DNA from: a bacterium BMS3Bbin14
GTDB lineage: Bacteria > Desulfobacterota > Desulfobulbia > Desulfobulbales > Desulfobulbaceae
DNA length: 64,000 bases
Direction: 5' to 3'
Assembly: GCA_002897615.1 (NCBI GenBank)
Contig: BDTX01000028.1
Location: 57,649 to 121,648, forward strand
Part shown: positions 38,301 to 45,985 of the stretch, piece by piece
How positions within the stretch are numbered: the first letter of the stretch is position 1
How the letters are laid out: each line of letters begins with the position of its first letter
The notes under the pieces: model-generated
What the model was told of the DNA's origin: nothing
The model's database searches: none
The model's input: the letters and a program-made list of their open reading frames with translations, nothing else
Made by a program: the position numbers and the translations under genes

Positions 38301-38601
38301 CGTTTTCCACCCCAACACCGGCGAAGTCCGCAGCGACGGTGCCGAAGGCATAGCCTGCTGGTTCATTGATACCGACTACAACGAAGAAAGCTTCTTTGTC
38401 CGCCATGCGTACTTCTTAGGAGCAAATGATCCATATAAAGCACTCAAAACCACTCTCAAAGCAGAAATAAACCAAGAAGCCTGGGACACGCTCCACAGCG
38501 ACACATCACGTCCATTCGACAAACCAAAATCAGGCCGTATCGCAGTAAAGGTCATCAATCATCTTGGCGATGAGGTGATGAAGGTTTTTAAGGTGCTTTG
38601 A
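35374..38601 (+). CDS. Type III-like adenine methyltransferase (Mod), with an embedded IVP element
   Basis: 1075 residues. Motif IV is YLDPPYG (about 164), the SAM motif is VLDPTCGSGTTA (about 447), and the order (DPPY first) fits the beta class used by Type III Mod subunits. The specificity region (about 265-435) is AT-richer than its surroundings. The C-terminal part ends with VKVINHLGDEVMKVFKVL. Residues about 814-966 are low-complexity and unrelated to the family: they are the out-of-frame reading of an IVP element. Without those 153 codons the protein would be about 922 residues. Whether the interrupted protein is active is unknown. Confidence 0.9.
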   Translation: MTRKKTAKKSIETLTHEEASRKNIPTAEFQSVMRNDEQDPLRVAYERRNRDLDPQLVWRGKDEQDWSDLVVQAPPLYIQEKVHPKVLIDDLRKQSEAQKQAGNPQQLDLFADFNGLPDENAKTEFYQHDANWSNRMILGDSLQVMASLAEREGLRGKVQCIYLDPPYGIKFNSNFQWSTTSRDVKDGKVDHITREPEQVKAFRDTWRDGIHSYLTYLRDRLTVCRDLLTESGSIFVQIGDENVHIVRSLLEEVFGKQNFCCQIIYTTTSTQGSNLLPVINDNILWVAKDISRAKYRQIFARKILGGFGTTGYNQFQIRDNIIMPLSAINDLEKETKAGGKVFASSDLTSSHYSKSENISHYGREFTSKKRYWSTSTVGMCRLQKAGRLLIVGDTLRYKRFLKDFDVLPISNLWSEQLSEQNKSYVVQTASKVMERCILMSTDPSDLVLDPTCGSGTTAYVAEQWGRRWITIDTSRVALALARARIMGARYPYYLLADSRDGQLKEAEITRTVPSEAPTHNNIRQGFVYQRVPHITLKSIANNTEIDVIWENFQEKLAPIREQLSVASGQKKTLEEWEIPRERPVDWPQNTQPLLTAFWQQRIARQKEIDASIAAKADFEYLYDKPYEDKKKVRVAGPFTVESLSPHRVLAVDENDELIDPQQAGATPGDETDFVSMILENLKTAGVQQAHKQDKINFISLTPWPGHFICAEGRYMEGDQETGTEKRAAIFIGPEFGTVSRPDLVAAAREAGDAGFDALIACAFNYDAHSTDFDKLGRIPVLKARMNADLHMADDLKNTGKGNLFVIFGEPDISVVSGQWLVNRNGRIVANYDYVKELSGLGSLEEINRAGRDDLSHLGTVSTGRKVRDDQSDQASSSVSAGQHRGGSGTQRDKGVSSISGDSQRFPGGDRNLPDSSRETGHGFQGTDQPATGTGGRRRSDAQRTQTLAALKNLSESDFPLSLTTDHKSQVTIHGVDVFHPNTGEVRSDGAEGIACWFIDTDYNEESFFVRHAYFLGANDPYKALKTTLKAEINQEAWDTLHSDTSRPFDKPKSGRIAVKVINHLGDEVMKVFKVL
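37813..38271 (+). mobile_element. IVP-type element 2, nested in frame within the methyltransferase gene
   Basis: 459 bp (exactly 153 codons) between imperfect inverted repeats: left GTGGTTAGTGGTCAGTG (37813-37829), right CACTGACCACAGACCAC (38255-38271), 15 of 17 matching. The enclosed gene (37865-38233) is read in a different frame from the host gene, and the host frame has no stop in the whole insert. Host coding sequence resumes at about 38281 (VTIHGVDVFHPNTGEV). The exact borders are uncertain by a few bases and no target duplication is seen. Confidence 0.8.
37865..38233 (+). CDS. Four-helix-bundle protein (23S rRNA IVP/S23 family), element 2
   Basis: 122 residues starting MTTLKSYQGLEVWKKSIEL, with the family core TSQIRRAAVSVPANIAEGAE (about 39-58) and FLQFLGIASGSLAETETFL. 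It lies wholly inside the methyltransferase gene in the +1 frame relative to it. It shares the S(I/V)xAN(I/V)xEG pattern with element 1 but is otherwise distant, so the two are independent acquisitions. It could be translated from its own ATG within the methyltransferase mRNA. Confidence 0.88.
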   Translation: MTTLKSYQGLEVWKKSIELAEMIYRISAQFPPEEKFGMTSQIRRAAVSVPANIAEGAERNATREFLQFLGIASGSLAETETFLILAEKLGMVSREQTSPLQEQAADVGRMLNGLKRSLRSKI

Positions 38602-38640
38602 TGATTATTATTGGTCTCGCAGCTAACGAGGAGAGCCTTG

Positions 38641-39459
38641 ATGCCTTGGTCCTCTAAACACATCGAATGGCTTGTCGATACCGGCGAAAGGCTGATGACC
38701 GCCGACGGCAAGGAAGTGGAGGTCTGGGAATTCCGCCATCAGAATGACAACGGTGTGCTTTCGGCATGGGCCAAGCACTTTCGGAATCACTATTGTTTCG
38801 ACACTGAAATCGATTATTGGAGAAAAGGGTTCAAATACTCCCGAGTAGACTATCTAAACAATATTAAATTCCCAGATCCGACAGCAGCCCCAGGCCCAAG
38901 CATCCGGGCCGGGGATTTTAGCGAAATCCTGGTGGCAGATTTTCTTGAGTACTTGCTCGGCTACTGGGTACCACGAACTCGCTATGGTGACAAAACCATA
39001 CAAAACGAATCCACAAAAGGCTGCGATATCCTTGGATTTGACTTCTTTGAAGAAGGCAATATTTCACCAAAAGACACGCTGGCTATTTTTGAGGCGAAAG
39101 CGCAATTCTCTGGCAAAAAATCGAAACCAAGACTCCAGGATGCTGTTGATGGTTCTGCGAAAGATTACACCAGAAAAGCAGAATCGTTAAATGCTATCAA
39201 GCAAAGGCTACATGGGCTTAATGAGTTTGAGAAGGCTGAAAAGATTGATCGCTTCCAAAACGATGTGGATTATCCATACAAGGAGGTTTATGGAGCTGTG
39301 GCACTTTTTGAAAAGGCACTACTTGACCCTGCCGTAGTTGCATCGACCATAACAGCCGATCATCCATATTCAGGCAATCTTGCTCTCGTTGTCATAAGAG
39401 GTTCCGAGATGATGACCCTCGTCCACGAGCTCTACAGGAGGGCGGCGGATGAGGCCTGA
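38641..39459 (+). CDS. HamA-like nuclease (DUF1837), Hachiman-type anti-phage system
   Basis: 272 residues from the ATG at 38641, which has GAGGAGAG upstream. The motif KGCDILGFDF followed by LAIFEAKAQFSGKK fits the D…ExK catalytic pattern of the HamA (DUF1837) nuclease. In Hachiman, HamA is held inactive by the HamB helicase and degrades DNA when HamB senses damaged or foreign DNA. The gene overlaps the helicase gene by 11 bp. Codon use and base composition are clearly AT-richer than outside the island. Confidence 0.8.
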   Translation: MPWSSKHIEWLVDTGERLMTADGKEVEVWEFRHQNDNGVLSAWAKHFRNHYCFDTEIDYWRKGFKYSRVDYLNNIKFPDPTAAPGPSIRAGDFSEILVADFLEYLLGYWVPRTRYGDKTIQNESTKGCDILGFDFFEEGNISPKDTLAIFEAKAQFSGKKSKPRLQDAVDGSAKDYTRKAESLNAIKQRLHGLNEFEKAEKIDRFQNDVDYPYKEVYGAVALFEKALLDPAVVASTITADHPYSGNLALVVIRGSEMMTLVHELYRRAADEA

Positions 39460-42400
39460 ACAGAAATCGCAAACGCTATTAGGTGTCACCCGCTCGAAAG
39501 CAAAGATGCTTGAGTACGGCATACCTGAAAAGCACCACATTAAGATTACACAGGACCCAGCGAAGCTCTTCACGCTCTCCATTGGCATCCTTGGTGATCT
39601 CGCTGCCGAGACCAACCGCAGTGACCTACAGCCGGAGGAATTTGATGAGCTGCGGCAAGACCTTAATTTTTCCTCTCGTTTCTTTGATGCTTACCTACAG
39701 TCGAAATTGAATGAGGCGCTCGATCCTTATCTCATTCTTCTCGGCTCGGCTTCGTACTACCTCTGTGATTTGCCCGGCAGTTCCATGGTTCTTGCCAAGC
39801 GAATCGGAGAAAAGTGCCCGGATCTCGGAGGGGAAGGCTTGGAGGATCTGCTTCTCTGGTTGCTACAGGCTGACCTCTCAACTTACTTCGAAGGATCGGA
39901 AGGACCGTTTAGTGATTACATCGATTCAATCTCCCGCGGGTTCGTTAAGTTTTTTGATGATGGAACCGGCGTAGATAATCTCTTTGATTTGTCCAGCCGA
40001 CTGCGCAATACCGTTTATGAGGCAGGCACCCCAAGGCAGCTTTTGCTCGGGGACGTCATTGCCGCAGTCCTCAGGAGAAAGAATCAGAATTCCAGTTGGA
40101 ATGCGCTCCCTCTTTACTCAGGTCTCGCCAGAGATCAATGGCTGCATGCGCTGCAAAAGGATTCTTTTACAAAGGAGCTCTGGCCTGCTCAACATCTCCT
40201 TGGCCAGGCAGGGGTTTTTAGAGGTGAATCTGCTGTTGTGCAAATGCCGACAAGCGCTGGTAAAACGAAGGCCGTCGAGCTGGTTATTCGAAGTGCTTTT
40301 CTTGCTGAACGAACCTCTCTTGCAATCATCGTCGCACCTTTCAGAGCCCTTTGCCACGAGATCAAAAATAGCCTCTTTTCAGCATTCCAGAATGAAGCCA
40401 TCAAGGTCGATGAGCTATCCGACGCATTACAGAAAGATTTTGAAATTGCTGAGTTACTTGGCAACAAGCAGATCCTGGTGGTAACACCGGAGAAGCTTCT
40501 GTACGTGCTTCGGCGCACCCCCGAGCTTGCGGCCAGCGCTGGTTTACTGGTCTTCGACGAGGGGCACCAATTCGATAGTGGAACACGAGGTATCACCTAC
40601 GAATTGCTGCTGACGTCTCTACGATCAATGCTTCCGGAGGGAGCACAAAAAATTCTAATCTCCGCCGTAATCAGCAACGCAGAGGCAGTGGGGGAATGGC
40701 TCAATGGTGCCGGGTCAGAGATTGTTGCCGGTACCAATTTGATGCCAACATTCAGATCCGTCGGGTTTGCAAGCTGGCTCGATCAGCGTGGACGTATCGA
40801 ATATGTGTCGAACGAAGATGCTGAAAAGGGTGAATTCTTCGTTCCCAGAGTGATTGAAAGCTATGAGCTTCAGAGAAAAAAGGGAGAATCAAGGACAAAG
40901 GTTCGACTATTTCCCGATAAATCAAACACGAAGAATGTTGGAAAGGAGATAGCTCTTTATTTGGGCCTCAAGCTGATGCCTGAGGGTGCGGTCGCTATAT
41001 TTTGTGGTAGGAAAGATACGGCTTCCGGCTTATGCGATATGATTACCGATAAGTTTTCACGCAATCTTCCAATGGCAAAACCATCAGATCGTTCTGATCC
41101 GAATGAAATATTGAAACTCAATTATCTCTATGAGCAAAATTTGGGACTGGAGGCGTCGGCTACCAAAGGTGCACAGCTTGGTGTTTTTTCTCATCATGGC
41201 AATACTCCTCACGGAATTCGTTTGGCGGTTGAACACGCCATGCGTGAAGGGTTAATTCGCTTTGTCGTCTGTACATCGACGTTGGCTCAGGGGGTCAACC
41301 TGCCGATTCGATATTTAATAGTCACAAGTGTTTACCAGGGTCTGGAGCGCATCAAGGTTCGGGAGTTTCATAACCTGATTGGACGAGCCGGTCGTGCTGG
41401 CATGCACACTGAAGGAAGCGTCCTCTTCGCCGACCCCATCGTTTACGACAAGCGCAAAAGCCGAAGGGATAAGTGGCGCTGGGGGCAAGTTAAGGAACTG
41501 CTTGACCCAGCAAAATCGGAAGAATGTGCCAGCAGCCTTTTTCAACTGATTCCGTTAGAAATTCGAAATGATCGAAGCAAATCAGTGGATAAAAAAGAAC
41601 ATTTATTATCTTGGGACATTTTGTCTTTCGCGACTGCATATATTGGGGGATGGGATGACTTGAATGATGTTATCTCGCATATTGTTAAACAGCACAGTAA
41701 AAACGGGTTTACAAAAGAAAAAATCAGATCGCAATTCGAGTTTTTTGGAAAAATACTTTCTTCTATTGAGAGTTTTCTACTTTTCAATTGGGATACTGAT
41801 GCCGGAGAAATTTCAGAAGAAGACGTTATTAGCCTTGCCGAAGATACTCTCGCCTACTTTTTGGCCGATGAAGCAAAGCAGGAAAACATCCGCGACTTGT
41901 TCAAGATTCTCGCCACAAACATTTCGCAAAATATTGACAATCCTGAACGTAGGAAGGTCTATGGTAGAACTTTGTATGGCATACGAGACGCGCAGGAAGT
42001 CGATGATTGGGTCCAAGCAAACATTGGCCAACTATCTTCAGCAAATACTGATGATGAAATTCTGGATGTTGTATGGGCTATGCTGGCCAAGCACGTCCAC
42101 AATAACGTGTTCAACAAATGCGATAAGCCTGCCGTGCTGCAGGATATCGCCCGTGAGTGGATTCAGGGTAAACCGTTCCATGAACTCCATGAGACACTGA
42201 GAGAGGGTAAGGCTAAGCTGATTTGGGGTACAAGACGTCGCGAATTCAAGATCGATCATATAGTAGAAATCTGCGAAGGTGGCCTTGCCTATGACGGGGT
42301 TTTACTAATTGGTGCTCTGTGTGAATTTGTTGAACTTGTCGAACAGGAAGAAACCGATGAGCTGATCAGCCGCCTTCAATTGTTTCAAAAGCAGCTCAAA

Positions 42401-42631
42401 TACGGGTTGCCAACGGAAACGGCTGTCGCTCTATACGAGCTCGGCTTCTCTGACCGGGTTGTTGCGTTGGATCTGGCATCATCATTAGGCCTTACCGTTA
42501 AACAGAGAAAAGACATCATTAAGGAGTTAAAGGGCAATAAAGATAAAGCTCTTTTGCTAATTGAACAGTATCCGAGCTATTTTCTTGAGCGTTTTAAGGA
42601 AATTGTTGGCGTTCAAAGAAGCAGCATATAA
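39449..42631 (+). CDS. HamB-like Ski2-type helicase, Hachiman-type system
   Basis: 1060 residues. The helicase motifs are MPTSAGKTKAVEL (I, about 268), VFDEGHQFDSG (II), STLAQGVNLPIRYLIVTS (V) and LIGRAGRAGMHTEGSVLF (VI). A long helical C-terminal part (about 650-1060) has no motif that I recognise. Length and gene pairing fit HamB. The related AbpB helicase is the main alternative. It is followed by a scar made of two gene fragments. Confidence 0.82.
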   Translation: MRPEQKSQTLLGVTRSKAKMLEYGIPEKHHIKITQDPAKLFTLSIGILGDLAAETNRSDLQPEEFDELRQDLNFSSRFFDAYLQSKLNEALDPYLILLGSASYYLCDLPGSSMVLAKRIGEKCPDLGGEGLEDLLLWLLQADLSTYFEGSEGPFSDYIDSISRGFVKFFDDGTGVDNLFDLSSRLRNTVYEAGTPRQLLLGDVIAAVLRRKNQNSSWNALPLYSGLARDQWLHALQKDSFTKELWPAQHLLGQAGVFRGESAVVQMPTSAGKTKAVELVIRSAFLAERTSLAIIVAPFRALCHEIKNSLFSAFQNEAIKVDELSDALQKDFEIAELLGNKQILVVTPEKLLYVLRRTPELAASAGLLVFDEGHQFDSGTRGITYELLLTSLRSMLPEGAQKILISAVISNAEAVGEWLNGAGSEIVAGTNLMPTFRSVGFASWLDQRGRIEYVSNEDAEKGEFFVPRVIESYELQRKKGESRTKVRLFPDKSNTKNVGKEIALYLGLKLMPEGAVAIFCGRKDTASGLCDMITDKFSRNLPMAKPSDRSDPNEILKLNYLYEQNLGLEASATKGAQLGVFSHHGNTPHGIRLAVEHAMREGLIRFVVCTSTLAQGVNLPIRYLIVTSVYQGLERIKVREFHNLIGRAGRAGMHTEGSVLFADPIVYDKRKSRRDKWRWGQVKELLDPAKSEECASSLFQLIPLEIRNDRSKSVDKKEHLLSWDILSFATAYIGGWDDLNDVISHIVKQHSKNGFTKEKIRSQFEFFGKILSSIESFLLFNWDTDAGEISEEDVISLAEDTLAYFLADEAKQENIRDLFKILATNISQNIDNPERRKVYGRTLYGIRDAQEVDDWVQANIGQLSSANTDDEILDVVWAMLAKHVHNNVFNKCDKPAVLQDIAREWIQGKPFHELHETLREGKAKLIWGTRRREFKIDHIVEICEGGLAYDGVLLIGALCEFVELVEQEETDELISRLQLFQKQLKYGLPTETAVALYELGFSDRVVALDLASSLGLTVKQRKDIIKELKGNKDKALLLIEQYPSYFLERFKEIVGVQRSSI

Positions 42632-42653
42632 CCCCTGTTGAATAAGGTGATAA

Positions 42654-42828
42654 ATGAATTTCCGCATTGCCGATACCTTCACCGACAGCCTTGCCAAACT
42701 GACCGGCGATGAACAGAAGGCAGTGAAGACAACAGCCTTTGACCTGCAAATGAACCCCGGCCGCATCGCCGTTCAAGGTCATCAATCATCTTGGTGATGA
42801 GGTGATGAAGGTATACCGGGTGGAATAA
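42654..42828 (+). pseudogene. Chimeric scar: start of the RelE-like/helicase gene fused to a methyltransferase 3' end
   Basis: The first about 35 codons (MNFRIADTFTDSLAKLTGDE…) match the start of the gene at 43886. From GGCCGCATCGCC on, the sequence matches the end of the methyltransferase gene at 38535-38601 (…VINHLGDEVMK), ending GTGGAATAA at 42828. The methyltransferase-like part has a one-base shift. The scar stops after 47 codons in its first frame. It records a recombination between a former methyltransferase copy and the helicase gene. Confidence 0.85.
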
Positions 42829-42833
42829 GCGGA

Positions 42834-43838
42834 ATGAAGAATGCAATGAATAACGAGATTATTTTTTACGCCACGCCTGATGGAAACAAGAAGGTCGAGG
42901 TCGTTTTGCAGGATGAAACTGCCTGGCTCACCCAGAAGGCTATTGCCGGCTTGTTCGATGTGCAGAGACCGGCAATTACCAAGCATCTGGGGAATATTTT
43001 TTCATCTGGAGAGCTTGAGGAAGAGTCAGTTAGTTCCATTTTGGAACATACTGCCGTGGACGGGAAAAACTATAAAACCAAATACTATAATCTGGATGCC
43101 ATCATTGCCGTGGGTTACCGGGTTAACAGCTATCAAGCGACCCAGTTCCGGATTTGGGCCACAAAGACCCTGAAAGAGTTCATCATCAAGGGTTTTGTAC
43201 TGGATGACGAACGTCTCAAGCAGGGCAACCGGATTTTCGGCAAGGATTATTTTGACGAACTCCTGGAGCGTATCCGGGAAATCCGGGCGAGTGAAAGGCG
43301 GTTTTACCAGAAAATTACCGATATTTATGCGCTTTCGGTTGATTACGACAGGAATGCGCCAGTCACCAAGGATTTTTTTGCCGCCGTGCAAAACAAGCTC
43401 CATTGGGCGATTACCGGTAAAACTGCTGCTGAAATCATCTATGCCTCGGCAGACGCAGCCAGGATATATATGGGGCTGACCAACTGGAAACAAGCTCCGG
43501 ACGGCAAAATATTGAAATCGGATGTGACCGTTGCCAAAAACTATCTGAGTGAAAACCACATCAAGGAATTGAACCGTATTATCTCCGCTTATCTGGATTT
43601 GGCGGAGAATCGGGCTGAGCGCCGGATATTGATGAAAATGGAAGACTGGGTCGAGTTTCTCCACAGCTTTCTGGAGCTGTCCAATTATCCCATTCTGGAA
43701 GACAAAGGCAAAGTGAGCGCCATTGAAGCCAAACTCAAGGCCGAACAGGAGTTCGAAATCTATCGTAAGCGCCAGGACGCCGAATATGTCTCTGATTTCG
43801 ATCGGGAGATAAAACGGATTGAGGGAAAACATGAGTAA
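42834..43838 (+). CDS. RhuM family protein
   Basis: 334 residues with the RhuM pattern: an N-terminal winged-helix-like part (TAWLTQKAIAGLFDVQRPAI), then YYNLDAIIAVGYRVNS and FRIWATKTLKEFIIKGF, and a helical C-terminus. Members are widespread in defence islands and were first named in a Salmonella pathogenicity island; the biochemical role is unknown, and a toxin (Fic-like partner) or DNA-linked role has been suggested. It starts 5 bp after the scar. An alternative ATG is at 42846. Confidence 0.9.
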   Translation: MKNAMNNEIIFYATPDGNKKVEVVLQDETAWLTQKAIAGLFDVQRPAITKHLGNIFSSGELEEESVSSILEHTAVDGKNYKTKYYNLDAIIAVGYRVNSYQATQFRIWATKTLKEFIIKGFVLDDERLKQGNRIFGKDYFDELLERIREIRASERRFYQKITDIYALSVDYDRNAPVTKDFFAAVQNKLHWAITGKTAAEIIYASADAARIYMGLTNWKQAPDGKILKSDVTVAKNYLSENHIKELNRIISAYLDLAENRAERRILMKMEDWVEFLHSFLELSNYPILEDKGKVSAIEAKLKAEQEFEIYRKRQDAEYVSDFDREIKRIEGKHE

Positions 43839-43885
43839 TCTTTTGTCCCGCCACCGGCTTATCGCCCCGGCTGAAAAAGGGTGAA

Positions 43886-45967
43886 ATGATGGAGTTTCGC
43901 ATTGCCGATACCTTCACCGACAGCCTCGCCAAATTGACCAATGCAGAACAGAAAGCTGTCAAGACCACTGCCTTTGACCTGCAAATGAACCCGGCCAGCC
44001 CGGGGATGAGTCTTCATAAACTTGACAAGGCCAAGGACAAAAACTTCTGGTCTGTGCGGGTCAGCAGCGACATTCGTCTCATCGTGCACAAGACAGATTC
44101 CAGCCTGCTTCTGTGTTACGTCGATCATCACGACAAGGCCTATCAATGGGCAGAGCGCCGCAAGCTGGAAACGCACCCAAAAACCGGGGCCGCGCAGTTG
44201 GTTGAGGTCCGGGAAACAGTCAAGGAAATCATCATCCCCAGATACGTTGAAGAGGAACAACCGGCTCCACCCAAACCTAAACCACTTCTGTTCTCTAACG
44301 TCACGATGGAAGCACTGTTAGGCTACGGTGTGCCAGCCGAATGGCTGGAGGATGTGCGTAATGCCAACGAAGACACAGTGCTTGAACTGGCCGGCCATCT
44401 TCCCGGTGAGGCTGCCGAGGCTTTGCTGGACCTGGCCGTCGGAGTAACACCACAAATCGCCCAACCGGCAGCCGTTGACGTAGATCCATTCGACCATCCC
44501 GATGCACAACGCCGGTTCCGGGTGATGAATAATATCGAGGAACTTGAACGCGCTCTGGAATATCCCTGGGAGAAATGGACAATATTTCTCCATCCCGCCC
44601 AGCAACAACTGGTTGAGCGGGATTACAACGGCCCGGCCCGGGTTTCGGGTTCCGCCGGCACAGGAAAGACCATTGTTGCGCTGCACCGGGCTGTCTTCCT
44701 TGCCCGCGCCAACCCTGATGCGAGGGTGCTGCTCACCACTTTTTCCGATACCCTGGCCAACGCCTTAAGAACAAAACTGAGACGGTTGATCCACAATGAA
44801 CCGCGTCTTGGCGAACGATTGGAAGTTTATGCCATGAATTCCATTGGCCGACGGCTCTTTGAGCTCAACTGCGGTCAAGCGAACATCGCATCCAAAGAAA
44901 CAATAACACGGCTCATTGAAGAAGCAGCCGGCAAGGCCGAGGGGCATAAATTTTCACCCCATTTTTTAATATCGGAATGGGAAGATGTTTTTGACGCCTG
45001 GCAGCTGGAAACCTGGGAGGCGTATCGGGATGTCGTTCGTCTGGGCCGTAAGACACGACTCCCGGAGAAACAGCGGACCATTCTTTGGTCGATTTTCGAG
45101 CGGGTCCGCTCCCACCTCAAGGAGCAGGATCTGATGACCTGTTCCAGCTTGTTCAGCAGGCTGGCGGCAAAACTTGCTGAAAACAAGCGCCCGACTTTTG
45201 ATTATGTTGTTGTGGATGAAGCTCAGGACGTCAGCGTTGCCCAGCTGCGGTTTCTTTCCGCGCTTGGTGCCGAACGACCGAACAGCCTTTTCTTTGCCGG
45301 CGACCTTGGTCAACGAATATTTCAGCAGCCTTTTTCCTGGAAGGCGCTTGGTGTTGATATCCGGGGCCGCTCCCGGACATTGCGCATCAACTACCGGACC
45401 TCTCACCAGATCAGGATGCAGGCAGATCGACTTTTGGGACCGGAATTGGCCGACGTTGACGGTAATATCGAAGACCGGCGCGGTACGATTTCCGTCTTCA
45501 ACGGCCCCAAGCCTGAGATCATGATTTTGGACACCCCGGAAGAAGAAATCGAAACCGTAAGCAAATGGCTTTCAGCCCGAGTGGGCGAAGGTGTGCTGCC
45601 CCATGAAATCGGCGTTTTTGTCCGTTCTGCCGGGGAACTGGATAGAGCCCGAGCAACGGTGGAAGACGCCAAGCTGCCGTTTAAGATGCTCGACGAGAAG
45701 GTAGAAACAACAAGCGGTCATGTATCGATCAGCACCATGCACCTTGCCAAAGGTCTGGAGTTTCGGGCAGTTGTGGTAATGGCCTGCGATGATGAGGTCA
45801 TCCCCTCCCAGGAGCGGATCGAAACTGTCGCAGATGAAACTGATCTGGAAGAAGTCTATAACACTGAACGGCATCTTCTTTACGTCGCCTGCACCCGTGC
45901 CCGGGACCATCTGCTGGTGACGAGTGCTGATCCGGCTTCGGAGTTTTTGGATGACTTGGGGATGTAG
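43886..45967 (+). CDS. RelE/ParE-like domain fused to a UvrD-like helicase
   Basis: 693 residues. Residues about 1-95 (EFRIADTFTDSLAKL, LHKLDKAKDKNFWSVRV, DIRLIVHKTDSSLLLCYVDHHDKAY) have the fold pattern of RelE/ParE-type toxins. The rest is a UvrD/Rep SF1 helicase: GSAGTGKTIVALHRA, VVDEAQDVSVAQ, RINYRTSHQIR and YVACTRARDHLLV. The linker (about 120-230) is Pro-rich. Such fusions occur beside restriction systems. The toxin-like domain may act as a nuclease, an RNA or ribosome sensor, or simply a DNA clamp. It is the last gene of the island. Confidence 0.85.
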   Translation: MMEFRIADTFTDSLAKLTNAEQKAVKTTAFDLQMNPASPGMSLHKLDKAKDKNFWSVRVSSDIRLIVHKTDSSLLLCYVDHHDKAYQWAERRKLETHPKTGAAQLVEVRETVKEIIIPRYVEEEQPAPPKPKPLLFSNVTMEALLGYGVPAEWLEDVRNANEDTVLELAGHLPGEAAEALLDLAVGVTPQIAQPAAVDVDPFDHPDAQRRFRVMNNIEELERALEYPWEKWTIFLHPAQQQLVERDYNGPARVSGSAGTGKTIVALHRAVFLARANPDARVLLTTFSDTLANALRTKLRRLIHNEPRLGERLEVYAMNSIGRRLFELNCGQANIASKETITRLIEEAAGKAEGHKFSPHFLISEWEDVFDAWQLETWEAYRDVVRLGRKTRLPEKQRTILWSIFERVRSHLKEQDLMTCSSLFSRLAAKLAENKRPTFDYVVVDEAQDVSVAQLRFLSALGAERPNSLFFAGDLGQRIFQQPFSWKALGVDIRGRSRTLRINYRTSHQIRMQADRLLGPELADVDGNIEDRRGTISVFNGPKPEIMILDTPEEEIETVSKWLSARVGEGVLPHEIGVFVRSAGELDRARATVEDAKLPFKMLDEKVETTSGHVSISTMHLAKGLEFRAVVVMACDDEVIPSQERIETVADETDLEEVYNTERHLLYVACTRARDHLLVTSADPASEFLDDLGM

Positions 45968-45985
45968 GTGATAAGTAATCGCTTT

